Part shown: one piece after another, positions 16,615 to 24,437 of the stretch | Numbering within the stretch: position 1 is the stretch's first letter | Layout of the letters: every line of letters starts with the position of its first letter | Assembly (NCBI GenBank): GCA_021791515.1 | Contig: JAJYWK010000020.1 | Location: forward strand, 1 to 39,191 | Length of the DNA: 39,191 nucleotides | Direction: 5' to 3' | Source: a bacterium | GTDB taxonomy: Bacteria; Patescibacteriota; Doudnabacteria; UBA920 | Translations under genes and position numbers: made by a program | The notes under the pieces: model-generated | Databases searched by the model: none | What the model saw: only the letters and a program-made list of their open reading frames with translations | Told to the model about the DNA's origin: nothing

Positions 16615-17151
16615 ATGAACAATGAGCATGAATTGGTGGTAAAGCCGCTTATCAAATGGTTTAATAGCCAAAAAGCTAATTGGCAACTTGATTGTCCAAA
16701 ATATCCAACTGCTGCCACTGGATGGGATTTGCAAGCGAGGCGTAAAAATCAGGATCTTTTAATAGAGGCTAAGTACATTACCGGAAGGTTTATTTCTTAT
16801 TTTTCCGGAATGGTATGCGCCCCGATGTCCAATAAAAAGCAGTCGTTCATGAAAAGAAAAAGCCACGGCTGGAACGAGGGGGTTTGCTGGGCTATTGGCA
16901 CGTCGTTTAAAACAAGGGATGTATTTCAAATATTGCTTGATTATCTTTCGAGAAATATAGAATTTTGGATTTTCTACGGTAACCATTTCCGTATGAAGTA
17001 TATATTTTTTATAAGCGACTCAAAAGTTAAAAAAATAAATTGGACAAAACTGATCCAAATAGCTGCTAAATATTTAGATGTTCAAAATCAAAAGAAACTC
17101 AATTTATTAGAGCGAAGGGTCTTGGCAGCTAAACTTATGAAACTAACTTAA
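16615..17151 (+). CDS. PD-(D/E)XK nuclease-like protein
   Basis: The 178-residue protein contains TGWDLQARRKNQDLLIEAKY, giving Asp38...Glu51-x-Lys53, the core of a PD-(D/E)XK nuclease. The preceding helix (ELVVKPLIKWFNS) also suits this fold. The rest is Lys-rich and unrecognised. The next gene starts six bases later. It may be the nuclease arm of the TIR/HEPN cassette or an independent restriction-like gene. Confidence 0.58.
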   Translation: MNNEHELVVKPLIKWFNSQKANWQLDCPKYPTAATGWDLQARRKNQDLLIEAKYITGRFISYFSGMVCAPMSNKKQSFMKRKSHGWNEGVCWAIGTSFKTRDVFQILLDYLSRNIEFWIFYGNHFRMKYIFFISDSKVKKINWTKLIQIAAKYLDVQNQKKLNLLERRVLAAKLMKLT

Positions 17152-17157
17152 AATAGT

Positions 17158-18117
17158 ATGCAAAATATTTTTGGTTTTCTATTTCTAGCCTCTTTTGGAG
17201 GATTATGCATAGCGATTTTTAAACCCACTTTGCTTAATCAGTGGCTAAGGCAAAACTGGCCAAAAAAGAAATGGATCTGGACAATGGCAAGCACTGCTTT
17301 TGTCTTTTTTCTTTTAATCGGCTTTACCGCTCCCAACAGATCCGCTGATAAAGTGCCTGACAGCCAACAACGAACTCAGCAGCGCCGACAGGAAGCGCCT
17401 GATAATGTTCCTGCCGAAAGCGACTCTCAACCATCGGTTCAGGAACAGAACAGAACCACCCAACAAAATAATTCCGTCAAAGGCGAATTTTATTCGGTCA
17501 TTAAAGTCGTTGACGGCGACACCATAGCCGTCGACTTGAACGGCAAAAGCGAAACCTTAAGGCTTATCGGCATCAATACCCCGGAAACCGTAGATCCCAG
17601 GAAGTCCGTGGAATGTTTTGGCCGGGAAGCGTCAAACAAAGCCAAGGAGGTATTAACCGGCAAAAAGGTCAGGCTGGAAGCTGATACGGCCTCCGGCGAA
17701 CGGGACAAATACGATCGCTTGCTAAGGTATGTTTTTTTGGAAGACGGCGCCAGCTTTAACAAGCGGATGATTTCCGAGGGTTACGCTTACGAATACACCT
17801 ATAACGGCATTCCTTATAAATACCAGGCAGAGTACAAACAGGCACAGAAGGAAGCTGAAAGCGCCAAGCGTGGTCTTTGGGCAGATAACGCCTGCGTAGT
17901 CCAAACCAACCCCGCTCCCGCACCTTCTCCAATTCCTCCCGCTGACACAGCAACTCCTAAGCCCGCAGTAGTTCCCGGGGTGGACAAGGATTGCAAGGAT
18001 TTTAAAACCCATGCCGAAGCCCAGGCCTACTTTGAAGCCGGCGGCGGCAGTTCGACCAACAATTTTGACAGGCTGGATTCCGACGGTGACGGCATTGCCT
18101 GCGAAAGCTTGCCATAA
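17158..18117 (+). CDS. Membrane-anchored thermonuclease with Excalibur domain
   Basis: Two hydrophobic segments lie at the N-terminus (residues 1-20 and about 38-56), followed by a Gln/Arg-rich linker. A staphylococcal-nuclease domain spans about 112-245: VVDGDTIAVDLNGK, RLIGINTPETV, ERDKYDRLLRYVF. An Excalibur calcium-binding motif (CKDF...DSDGDGIACE) closes the protein at 278-319. It would hydrolyse DNA outside the membrane in a Ca-dependent way, for nutrient salvage, DNA uptake or attack on competing DNA. It heads the rightward envelope set with mltG. Confidence 0.9.
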   Translation: MQNIFGFLFLASFGGLCIAIFKPTLLNQWLRQNWPKKKWIWTMASTAFVFFLLIGFTAPNRSADKVPDSQQRTQQRRQEAPDNVPAESDSQPSVQEQNRTTQQNNSVKGEFYSVIKVVDGDTIAVDLNGKSETLRLIGINTPETVDPRKSVECFGREASNKAKEVLTGKKVRLEADTASGERDKYDRLLRYVFLEDGASFNKRMISEGYAYEYTYNGIPYKYQAEYKQAQKEAESAKRGLWADNACVVQTNPAPAPSPIPPADTATPKPAVVPGVDKDCKDFKTHAEAQAYFEAGGGSSTNNFDRLDSDGDGIACESLP

Positions 18118-18133
18118 AAATTAACTAAATTTT

Positions 18134-19252
18134 ATGTTTAACCAAACTTCACCGCGCAGATTGTTAATTATTGCCGGTGCGACCCTGGGAGGAATCGCCC
18201 TTATTTGCGTTTTGGCGGTACTCGCTTTCCAATACTCTTTTGGAGCGCCGCAAAAAGACGCCGAAGAAGAAGCGTTTATCGTTCCCTTAAACGCAAACTC
18301 CAAACAGGAGGTCGTCCAAAAGCTTTACGACAAAGGGTTTGTTAAGCATAAGTGGGCCATTAATTACACCTTAAAATTTGAGGGAGGAAGCGACTCTATC
18401 CAGCCCGGCGGGTACATGATAGAAAAGGACTGGACAGCGTTTGCAGTAGCCGGAGCATTGACTGACAATCCTGCCATGAAATGGGTCACCGTTCCCGAAG
18501 GCTGGAGAAAAGAACAGATTGCGGAACTTTTAGCCTCCACTTTCAATTGGGAGCCAAAAGTTAAAAACACCTGGGTCAACAATCTGACAGCCATGAAATA
18601 CGATTACGTGGAAGGCGTTTATTTTCCGGACACTTACCTTATTCCCGCAGATGAAACTCCTTCACAAATAGCTGACCGTATGCGCCGCAGGTTTGACGAG
18701 CAGTTCGCTCCCTATGCCAAGGAGGCTATTAACCAAAACATCAAATGGACTACGGCACTTAAACTTGCTTCCATTGTCCAGCGCGAAGCCGGAGGTAAAA
18801 GCGATATGCCTATTATCGCCGGTATTCTGTGGAATCGGCTGCTTAAAGATATGAAGCTGGAAGTGGATGCCACGATTCAGTATGCCCGTGACAGCAAGCT
18901 GGCTTACGAAAAAGATCCTTGCGAAGACCCGAACAGCGCTTTCCGCCAAAACGGCACCTGTTATAACCCGGAACTAATGCAGATGACCGTAGCTTACACC
19001 GGCATGAAGGACTGGTGGAGACCGATAACACCGGCCGATAAGGAGATTGGGTCGCTATATAACACGTATATGTACAAGGGACTGCCGCCTCACCCAATTG
19101 GCAATCCAGGTATTAATGCCATTGACGCCGTGCTTCATTCAACCGAGACCGAGTGTTTGTATTATCTCCACGACAATAACCGCCAAATCCACTGCTCCAA
19201 GACTTACGAGGAACACCAGCAGAATATTGATAAGTATTTAAAAAACCAGTAA
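18134..19252 (+). CDS. mltG: Endolytic murein transglycosylase MltG (YceG-like)
   Basis: An N-terminal transmembrane helix (about 12-34) precedes a LysM-like region (TVPEGWRKEQIAELLAS). The MltG catalytic domain follows, with VEGVYFPDTYLIP, SIVQREAGGKSDMPIIAGIL (likely catalytic Glu218) and GLPPHPIGNPGINAIDA. MltG cleaves nascent glycan strands in peptidoglycan. At 372 residues it is near family length. A copy on a mobile element is unusual, because mltG is normally a housekeeping gene. It could remodel the wall for DNA entry or exit. It is followed by a coupled small gene (TAATG). Confidence 0.92.
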   Translation: MFNQTSPRRLLIIAGATLGGIALICVLAVLAFQYSFGAPQKDAEEEAFIVPLNANSKQEVVQKLYDKGFVKHKWAINYTLKFEGGSDSIQPGGYMIEKDWTAFAVAGALTDNPAMKWVTVPEGWRKEQIAELLASTFNWEPKVKNTWVNNLTAMKYDYVEGVYFPDTYLIPADETPSQIADRMRRRFDEQFAPYAKEAINQNIKWTTALKLASIVQREAGGKSDMPIIAGILWNRLLKDMKLEVDATIQYARDSKLAYEKDPCEDPNSAFRQNGTCYNPELMQMTVAYTGMKDWWRPITPADKEIGSLYNTYMYKGLPPHPIGNPGINAIDAVLHSTETECLYYLHDNNRQIHCSKTYEEHQQNIDKYLKNQ

Positions 19253-19524
19253 TGAAAAAGCCTGTTATCATCCTGACAATTCTTATCCTGATTTTTGCAA
19301 TCGGCCTAATCGTACCGAAAGTCCTTTTTCGCAATACCGGACTTGGTTCCGGTCCGTGCGTAAAGCTGGCTCAGCAGGAAGCGTCTACATTCCCGAACTC
19401 TCTTTTTCGGACAGCCAGAATTACCGAACGGGACGTCAGCAGCGTCGAGATTAGCTATTATACCTTGTTCGGTATCAGGTATGGCGGGACTCATATGCTG
19501 TTTTGCAATATGATCCCAAACTAA
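19252..19524 (+). CDS. Small single-pass membrane protein
   Basis: The 90-residue protein has an N-terminal hydrophobic helix (VIILTILILIFAIGLIVP) and a short extracytoplasmic part with two Cys residues (SGPCVKLAQQEA, HMLFCNMIPN). Its start overlaps the mltG stop by one base. It may be an accessory of MltG or the nuclease, but it matches nothing I recognise. Confidence 0.6.
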   Translation: MKKPVIILTILILIFAIGLIVPKVLFRNTGLGSGPCVKLAQQEASTFPNSLFRTARITERDVSSVEISYYTLFGIRYGGTHMLFCNMIPN

Positions 19525-19527
19525 AAT

Positions 19528-20529
19528 ATGTTTTGCACCAGTTGCGGCAATAAATTGGAGGCGGAAGATAAATTTTGCGGCCAGTGCGGAAAAGCCGTGC
19601 GTATTCAGCCTGCCCGAAAGCCGGATATTGAGCCTGAAAGAATTCCGGAGAAAATACCCAAGGAGCCTATTTTAAAAGAACCGACGCCTTACATTCCTCC
19701 CATCGTTTCAAAACACATACCTTCAGGAACCAAGTGGCAGAAAGCCGAAGAAAAAAGGAAAGCGGAGCTCAAAGTATTATTGGAAAAAAGCGCAGGCAGA
19801 GAAGTAACCGATTCTGAACTGAACGAATCGGAATTTTGGCTCAAGCAATATGCCGATTTAATATATAGGATTTACCAGACAGACCAAAGACGACAGGAAA
19901 AACTTAAAGAGAATCCTAAAGGTTTTCACTTGGAAGGTCAAGGATATTCATGCGCTATTTGCGGCAGAAATGTATCTGACCTGGAAACTTGGTACGACCA
20001 GCATGGTGTTAAGTGCTTAATCTGCCAAAAAGCAATCGATGACAAAATAATCCCCGCCACTGCGGCAAGCGACAAAGACAGCTGGTATTCGGTTTTGGAT
20101 TTTGAACGCAGCTTTTTTATTAACCGCTACGGAGTTAAAAGGCTCGTGAAGGAAGGCTTGCTGAAACCCCGGATTATTCCAAACGCTTCCGGGCGGCCGC
20201 ACTGCCAGATATTTTTAATAGAAGACCAAAAAGACGTCCTGCCTCCCAAAGAATTAACCAAGTGGCCGCTGGTCAGATTCCAGAAAGACGGGCAGGATTG
20301 GTACCATTCGGAGCCATGGATTCAACATGCCAATCCCATGGAAGTGCTGAAAGGCTACAAGGTTTTGGATTATATGCAAACGCTAAAAGAGACCGAAATC
20401 CAAAAGACAGTGCATGACCTGAGTTTCCAGGTACCAGAGGGAGCGAAACACATCATGAAGGTAAACTGTATCGATAAAACTAAGCCGGAAGGCTCAAATA
20501 AACCCAAAACCGAAACCTCTGCAAAATAA
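19528..20529 (+). CDS. Zinc-ribbon protein of unknown function
   Basis: The N-terminus MFCTSCGNKLEAEDKFCGQC is a classic double-CxxC zinc ribbon. A Pro/Lys/Glu-rich linker follows, then a second CxxC pair region (CAICGRNVSDLETWYDQHGVK followed by CLIC). A possible winged-helix part comes next (SFFINRYGVKRLVKEGLLKP). The last ~100 residues include WPLVRFQKDGQDWYHSEPW. It could be a nucleic-acid-binding regulator. It is the last gene before the right att site. Confidence 0.6.
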   Translation: MFCTSCGNKLEAEDKFCGQCGKAVRIQPARKPDIEPERIPEKIPKEPILKEPTPYIPPIVSKHIPSGTKWQKAEEKRKAELKVLLEKSAGREVTDSELNESEFWLKQYADLIYRIYQTDQRRQEKLKENPKGFHLEGQGYSCAICGRNVSDLETWYDQHGVKCLICQKAIDDKIIPATAASDKDSWYSVLDFERSFFINRYGVKRLVKEGLLKPRIIPNASGRPHCQIFLIEDQKDVLPPKELTKWPLVRFQKDGQDWYHSEPWIQHANPMEVLKGYKVLDYMQTLKETEIQKTVHDLSFQVPEGAKHIMKVNCIDKTKPEGSNKPKTETSAK

Positions 20530-20542
20530 CGGTTTTTCCTAA

Positions 20543-20583
20543 AAATGAGACATTAAGACAAACCCTTAAGGGGTGTCTCATTT
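20543..20583 (+). terminator. Terminator at the element's right end
   Basis: AAATGAGACA and TGTCTCATTT form a 10-bp stem, with CCTTAAGG in the loop, followed by a short T-rich tail. Confidence 0.65.
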
Positions 20584-20654
20584 GTCTTATTTTCTCCGTC
20601 CTCAGCCTCAAACCCGAGTGCCTTGCTTGGGTCTTCCGAAACCTCCTTGGGGTT

Positions 20655-20729
20655 GCCCGAAGGGTGGTTCTGATCTCCTACGCTGAGCCATTGAAAAAAG
20701 TATCACCTTTTGGTGGTGCTTTTTTCAAT
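20655..20729 (+). ncRNA. Repeated structured block A (ends in 18-bp hairpin)
   Basis: The block begins at TTGCCC and runs through CGCTGAGC to ATTGAAAAAAG; a stem of about 18 bp (20690-20729, with G-T wobbles) and a T run follow. The same order is seen at 21976-22044 outside the element (TTGCCC, AAGG or GAAGGG, CGCTGAGC, ATTGAAAAA, hairpin, T run). It may be a small RNA 3' end or just a repeated terminator. No known RNA family is recognised. Confidence 0.4.
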
Positions 20730-20765
20730 TGTCTTGTGTTTGGTGAGATGTTGACCGAATCTTTA

Positions 20766-20783
20766 CCCTGTCGTATGACAGGG
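20766..20783. repeat. Hairpin directly abutting attR
   Basis: CCCTGTC and GACAGGG pair perfectly over 7 bp around GTAT. The hairpin ends exactly where the 15-bp att repeat begins. It could be a recombinase recognition arm. Confidence 0.45.
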
Positions 20784-20798
20784 CCAGCTCCCGAGCCA
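20784..20798. other. attR-like site
   Basis: CCAGCTCCCGAGCCA is identical to the last 15 bases of tRNA-Asn (81-95), but no tRNA precedes it. It marks the right end of the element. Confidence 0.8.
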
Positions 20799-20832
20799 CA
20801 AAAACACCAAGATTAATCCTTGGTGTTTTTGT
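20798..20832 (+). terminator. Displaced tRNA-Asn terminator
   Basis: ACAAAAACACCAAG and CTTGGTGTTTTTGT form a perfect 14-bp stem with a 7-base loop and T tract. Its location immediately after the tRNA-end repeat shows it was probably the terminator of tRNA-Asn before insertion. Confidence 0.75.
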
Positions 20833-20907
20833 ATTCGTCAAAATGAATCTGGACAGAACATATTTATACTATTATAATTTATACGAAACATTTGGCTTAT
20901 TTACACG

Positions 20908-20935
20908 TTATACTTGGTATAAGCAATAATATAAT
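20908..20935 (+). promoter_or_regulatory. Putative promoter of the lipoprotein gene
   Basis: TTATAC and TATAAT are separated by 16 bases, 19 bases before the ATG at 20954. The region is AT-rich and has other possible -10 boxes (TGGTATAAG). Confidence 0.45.
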
Positions 20936-20953
20936 TAAAAAAGCAATAAAAAT

Positions 20954-21877
20954 ATGAAAAAGCTTTTGTTTTTGTTAGCCATTCCGTTGATTGCGGCTAG
21001 CTGCAATAATAAGCAGGCTTCCAATCAGGGGGCAATCAACCAAAATCAAGTTAAAACAAGCGGTCAAGGCAGGGTGGTATTTTCTATTAAGGACGCGCCG
21101 CCAACTTTACAAAATATCACAGCAGTGAATGTGGCTATAGATAAAGTGGAATTGCATAGTTTAACAGACGCTTGGATAGTCGCAACTAGCACAGTACAGA
21201 CTTATGACTTGCTTAAACTTAAAGAAAGCGGAGTTTCGAAGTTGCTAGCGGACGCGCAAGTTGCAGCCGGGACGTATGACCAAATTCGCTTGCATATAAC
21301 CAAAGTAGCAGTGGAGGAGGGTGGGACGCAAATTCAAGCCAAATTGCCATCCAATACTTTAAAGATTAAGGCGAAAGTGGTAGTGGGGGCAAATTCAACT
21401 GCCAGCGTGCTTTTAGATTTTGACTTAGATAAATCTTTACATATTTTGGGCAACGAAAAAATTATACTTACCCCGGTAATAAAGCTGGAAAGCAAAAGCG
21501 ATGCCAGTGTAAATATTAACAAGGACAATGAGGTAGAGGTCAGTGATGGCGACATACAAGAGGATGCAATTGTGGGGACAGATGAAAACGGTGAGACCGA
21601 ACGAAATTTTACACTTGACCAAAACGCTAAGCTGGATATTACTACCAGCGGCGCAATTCATATCGAGTCCGCGGACCAAAGCGAGTCTTCCGTTAAAATA
21701 AACGCCCAACAGGCGACCGAAATTGCATTAGAAAGCGGGCAAATAACAGTAGTCGTTTCGGTAAAAATGGATACCGAGAATGGCCAGAAAGTTTGGAAAG
21801 TTACCGGCACGAGCAATCTTCAGTTAAAATCTGTGTATGTAAACGCTGCCACTGGCGCCATTGTGAGAGGAGAGTAA
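20954..21877 (+). CDS. DUF4382 lipoprotein
   Basis: The signal peptide ends in LIAASC, a lipobox with Cys17, so the protein should be lipid-anchored. Residues 35-185 follow the DUF4382 pattern (GRVVFSIKDAPPTLQNITAV, VDKVELHS-like IDKVELHS, GTYDQIRLHI, LLDFDLDKS). The C-terminal third (about 200-307) is acidic, then carries a second beta-rich repeat ending in VYVNAATGAIVRGE. Function is unknown. It lies outside the mobile element, is monocistronic, and is convergent with the purine operon. Confidence 0.85.
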   Translation: MKKLLFLLAIPLIAASCNNKQASNQGAINQNQVKTSGQGRVVFSIKDAPPTLQNITAVNVAIDKVELHSLTDAWIVATSTVQTYDLLKLKESGVSKLLADAQVAAGTYDQIRLHITKVAVEEGGTQIQAKLPSNTLKIKAKVVVGANSTASVLLDFDLDKSLHILGNEKIILTPVIKLESKSDASVNINKDNEVEVSDGDIQEDAIVGTDENGETERNFTLDQNAKLDITTSGAIHIESADQSESSVKINAQQATEIALESGQITVVVSVKMDTENGQKVWKVTGTSNLQLKSVYVNAATGAIVRGE

Positions 21878-21975
21878 AATCTTTAATTATTATCCTACGG
21901 TAATAGTTGTTGTAATAAAAACACAAGCCAGGTATCCGATTGGCTAGTAAGCATCCTTAAAAAGCCCTTCCAAAC

Positions 21976-22044
21976 TTGCCCAAAGGATTACCGCGGCCCG
22001 AGCGCTGAGCAATTGAAAAAGCGCCACTTCTGTGGTGCTTTTTT
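21976..22044. terminator. Repeated block B with shared bidirectional terminator
   Basis: AAAAAGCGCCAC and GTGGTGCTTTTT pair around TTCT (22016-22043), with one G-T wobble. It sits between the convergent lipoprotein and purB genes and can serve both. The upstream TTGCCCAAAGG...CGCTGAGCAATTG shares order and words with block A inside the element. Confidence 0.65.
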
Positions 22045-22047
22045 ATG

Positions 22048-23433
22048 TTACAAGGATGCGAGTTTTGTTGCCAGGCCGGTGTAATTTTCCGGAGTAAAAA
22101 TTTTTAGCTCTTTTTTTACTTTATCATTTACATCAAGAGAATCAATAAACTGATGCAAATCTTTCAGCGTAATTTTTTTGCCGCGGGTGAGTTCTTTAAG
22201 TTTTTCGTACGGCATTTTTACCCCCTCGCGCCGAAGCACGGTTTGAATGGCTTCGGCCACCACCTCGGGATGATTATTTAAAACCTCGCGTACTTTTTTT
22301 TCATCAACAGTAACTCGACTGAGGCCCTTAAGCAGATATTCATAGGCAATAAGGCAATGGGCGAGAGCGGTGCCAAAATTCCTTTCCACGGTGGAATCGG
22401 ATAAATCCCTTTGCAGGCGGGAGATTGGCAGTTTGCGGGCAAAAAATTCAAACAAAGCGTTGGCCAGCCCTAAGTTGCCTTCGCTGTTTTCAAATTTAAT
22501 CGGGTTGATTTTGTGCGGCATAGTGCTGCTGCCTACCGCCCCTTCCCGCGGTCTTTGCGCAATCCATTCATCGCTAATGTAGCGCCACATATCCTGGTTA
22601 AAATCTATTAAAATGCTGTTAATGCGGCGCAAAGCGTCAAAAATTTCTATGTAGGAGTCGTGCGGCTCGATTTGAGTGGTGTGGAGGTTAGCTTCAAGCA
22701 TGAAACTTGAAGTATGAAGCTTATTGAGTTGAGCGATGAAGTTTTTTGAAAATTTAATCCAATCAACTTTTGGGAAAGCGGCCACTGCCGCGTTGTAGTT
22801 GCCGGTGGCGCCGTTTAATTTGACCGATATTCCAACATTCTCAAGAATGTGAGATTGTCGTTTTAGCCTTTCCGCAAAAACTTTAAACTCTTTGCCAAAG
22901 GTGGTGGGGGAGGCGCTTTGTCCGTGCGTGCGGGCAAGCATGGGCAAGGAATGATATTTTTTAGTTAGATAATTCAATGATTTTATAATTTCTTGAAGTT
23001 TGGGCAGAATTATTTTATCTAAGCCCAGTTTTAACATCAATCCGTAAGCCAAGTTATTGGTGTCTTCCGAAGTTAGAGCAAAATGGGTAAATTCCAAAAC
23101 GTCTTTCAGTGATGTTCGGCTTAATTTATCTTTAATAAAATATTCCACCGCTTTAACGTCGTGGTCAGTGGCTTTAATATTTTTGTAGCCTTTGGTTTCA
23201 ATATTGGAAATAATTTGCGCGTCAGCGGCTGATAAATTGTACAAAGCGCGGATAATCTTTTTTTCTTTGTCGGAGAATTTGCGGACTAATTTAGCATCAG
23301 CAAGCGCGATTAAATATTCGCCTTCTACGATAATTCTATATCGCATAAGCGCGGATTCGCTAAAAAACGGAGCTAAAGGTTCTGCGGTTTTGCGGTAGCG
23401 TCCGTCTATGGGGGAGATGGAAGATAAAGACAT
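22048..23433 (-). CDS. purB: Adenylosuccinate lyase
   Basis: The 461-residue protein matches PurB: SPIDGRYRKTAEPLAPFFSE at the N-terminus, HDVKAVEYFIKDKL, FALTSEDTNNLAYGLML, ARTHGQSASPTTFGKEF and the signature loop GSSTMPHKINPIKFENSEGN. It cleaves SAICAR to AICAR plus fumarate and adenylosuccinate to AMP plus fumarate. It is the last gene of the leftward pur operon, separated from purC by a 12-base spacer with a GGTGTTAGGGT repeat. Confidence 0.97.
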   Translation of the reverse strand: MSLSSISPIDGRYRKTAEPLAPFFSESALMRYRIIVEGEYLIALADAKLVRKFSDKEKKIIRALYNLSAADAQIISNIETKGYKNIKATDHDVKAVEYFIKDKLSRTSLKDVLEFTHFALTSEDTNNLAYGLMLKLGLDKIILPKLQEIIKSLNYLTKKYHSLPMLARTHGQSASPTTFGKEFKVFAERLKRQSHILENVGISVKLNGATGNYNAAVAAFPKVDWIKFSKNFIAQLNKLHTSSFMLEANLHTTQIEPHDSYIEIFDALRRINSILIDFNQDMWRYISDEWIAQRPREGAVGSSTMPHKINPIKFENSEGNLGLANALFEFFARKLPISRLQRDLSDSTVERNFGTALAHCLIAYEYLLKGLSRVTVDEKKVREVLNNHPEVVAEAIQTVLRREGVKMPYEKLKELTRGKKITLKDLHQFIDSLDVNDKVKKELKIFTPENYTGLATKLASL

Positions 23434-23460
23434 AGGTGTTAGGGTTTAGGTGTTAGGGTT
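23434..23460. repeat. Telomere-like GGTGTTAGGGTTTA repeat
   Basis: Two copies of GGTGTTAGGGT are separated by TTA across the purC stop and the purC-purB spacer. A related TTTAGGG/TTAAGGG run lies at 35406-35436, upstream of purL. Confidence 0.7.
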
Positions 23461-24423
23461 AAGTAAGAATGAATAAAGATTTTTTTCCATTCTTTCCAAA
23501 ATCGGGGTGTTTAAATCGGCTTCAAATTTATCTCCTGTAAGTTGCTCATAAATTTGAATGTAGCGGGAAGCAAGCTCGGCTATCATTTCCGCCGGCGCTT
23601 GGGGCAGAACTTCGTCTTTGTAGGGGTCGCAGTTTTCCTTAAACCACAGCCTTAGAAATTCCTTGTCAAAATATTCCGGCTCTTTTCCTTCGTTAAACCT
23701 TTGTTGATATGTATTAAGCTTCCAGTACCGCGAGGAATCCGGGGTGTGGATTTCGTCTATCAGCATTAGTTCTCCCTTATTATTTAGCCCGAATTCGTAC
23801 TTGGTGTCAACCAGTATAAGGCCGTTTTTTTCCGCGATTTCCCGCCCTCTTTTAAACAGGGCCTTGGCGGTTTTGGATAAATTTTCCCAAAGCTCCGGTT
23901 CAACAATTTTTTCGCTGATAATTTCTTTTGGAGTAACCGGCTTGTCATGCACGTCGGATTTTGTGGTTGGGGTTAAAACCGGTTCGTCTAATTTTTGATT
24001 TTTTTTCATGCCTTCGGGCAAAACAAAGCCGCCAAAATCGCGCTGGCCCTTTTGATAGTTAGTCCAGAGCGCGGTGTCCGTAACTCCGGTAATATAGCCG
24101 CGCACCACCATTTCCAGCGGGATAACCTGGCATTTTCGCGCCACCACCGCATTGGGGTCCGGCACGTCCAAAATATGGTTTTTTACAATGTCTTTGGTTT
24201 GCTCAAACCACCAACGGCTGATTTGCGTTAAAATTTGCCCCTTAAAAGGAATATGGGCAATAATGCGGTCGAATGACGAATGCCTGTCTGTGGAGATGAG
24301 AATTAATTTATCGTCTTGAATATAAACGTCGCGCACCTTGCCGACTTTTTTTTGCCCAAGATTTTGAAAATTGGTTTCTTTAAGCACGCGGTTGATATTT
24401 TTTTCGATTGTGGTTTTTTCCAT
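23446..24423 (-). CDS. purC: SAICAR synthase
   Basis: The 325-residue protein shows GKVRDVYIQDDKLILISTDR, SSFDRIIAHIPFKGQ, EMVVRGYITG and VDTKYEFGLNNKGELMLIDE with HTPDSSRYW. It condenses CAIR with aspartate using ATP. It is the longer type, as in yeast-like/PurC-II proteins, without fusions. Its C-terminal end overlaps the GTTAGGG repeat (LLNPNT). Confidence 0.97.
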   Translation of the reverse strand: MEKTTIEKNINRVLKETNFQNLGQKKVGKVRDVYIQDDKLILISTDRHSSFDRIIAHIPFKGQILTQISRWWFEQTKDIVKNHILDVPDPNAVVARKCQVIPLEMVVRGYITGVTDTALWTNYQKGQRDFGGFVLPEGMKKNQKLDEPVLTPTTKSDVHDKPVTPKEIISEKIVEPELWENLSKTAKALFKRGREIAEKNGLILVDTKYEFGLNNKGELMLIDEIHTPDSSRYWKLNTYQQRFNEGKEPEYFDKEFLRLWFKENCDPYKDEVLPQAPAEMIAELASRYIQIYEQLTGDKFEADLNTPILERMEKNLYSFLLNPNT

Positions 24424-24437
24424 AGGTTTATTATTAT

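Larger units (their letters stand above)
81..20798. mobile_element. Integrated element (~20.7 kb) at tRNA-Asn
   Basis: The element is bounded by the 15-bp direct repeat CCAGCTCCCGAGCCA at 81-95 and 20784-20798. Within it lie a serine recombinase next to the left end, restriction-modification and immunity-like genes, terminase subunits, DNA methylases and a LexA/CI-like repressor. Outside it, to the right, are host metabolic genes. Just after the right repeat is a strong hairpin (20798-20832) that looks like the original terminator of the tRNA, displaced by the insertion. No capsid, portal, tail, relaxase or replication protein is visible, so a phage satellite or genomic island fits better than a complete prophage. 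The boundary call rests on the repeat and on gene content. Confidence 0.82.
20530..20953. other. Non-coding right end of the element and junction
   Basis: This gap of over 400 bases holds a terminator (20543-20583), a structured block with a terminator-like hairpin (20655-20729), a hairpin touching the att repeat (20766-20783), the att repeat itself, the displaced tRNA terminator (20798-20832) and the promoter of the lipoprotein. No ORF is evident. Confidence 0.7.

Noticed and set aside
20655-20729. tmRNA, 6S or RNase P RNA fragment
   Set aside because: No tRNA-like part, tag reading frame or conserved P-domain core is visible; only a terminator-like hairpin with short shared words.
81-20798. 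Complete prophage
   Set aside because: Terminase subunits are present but no portal, capsid, tail, lysis or replication genes are visible.
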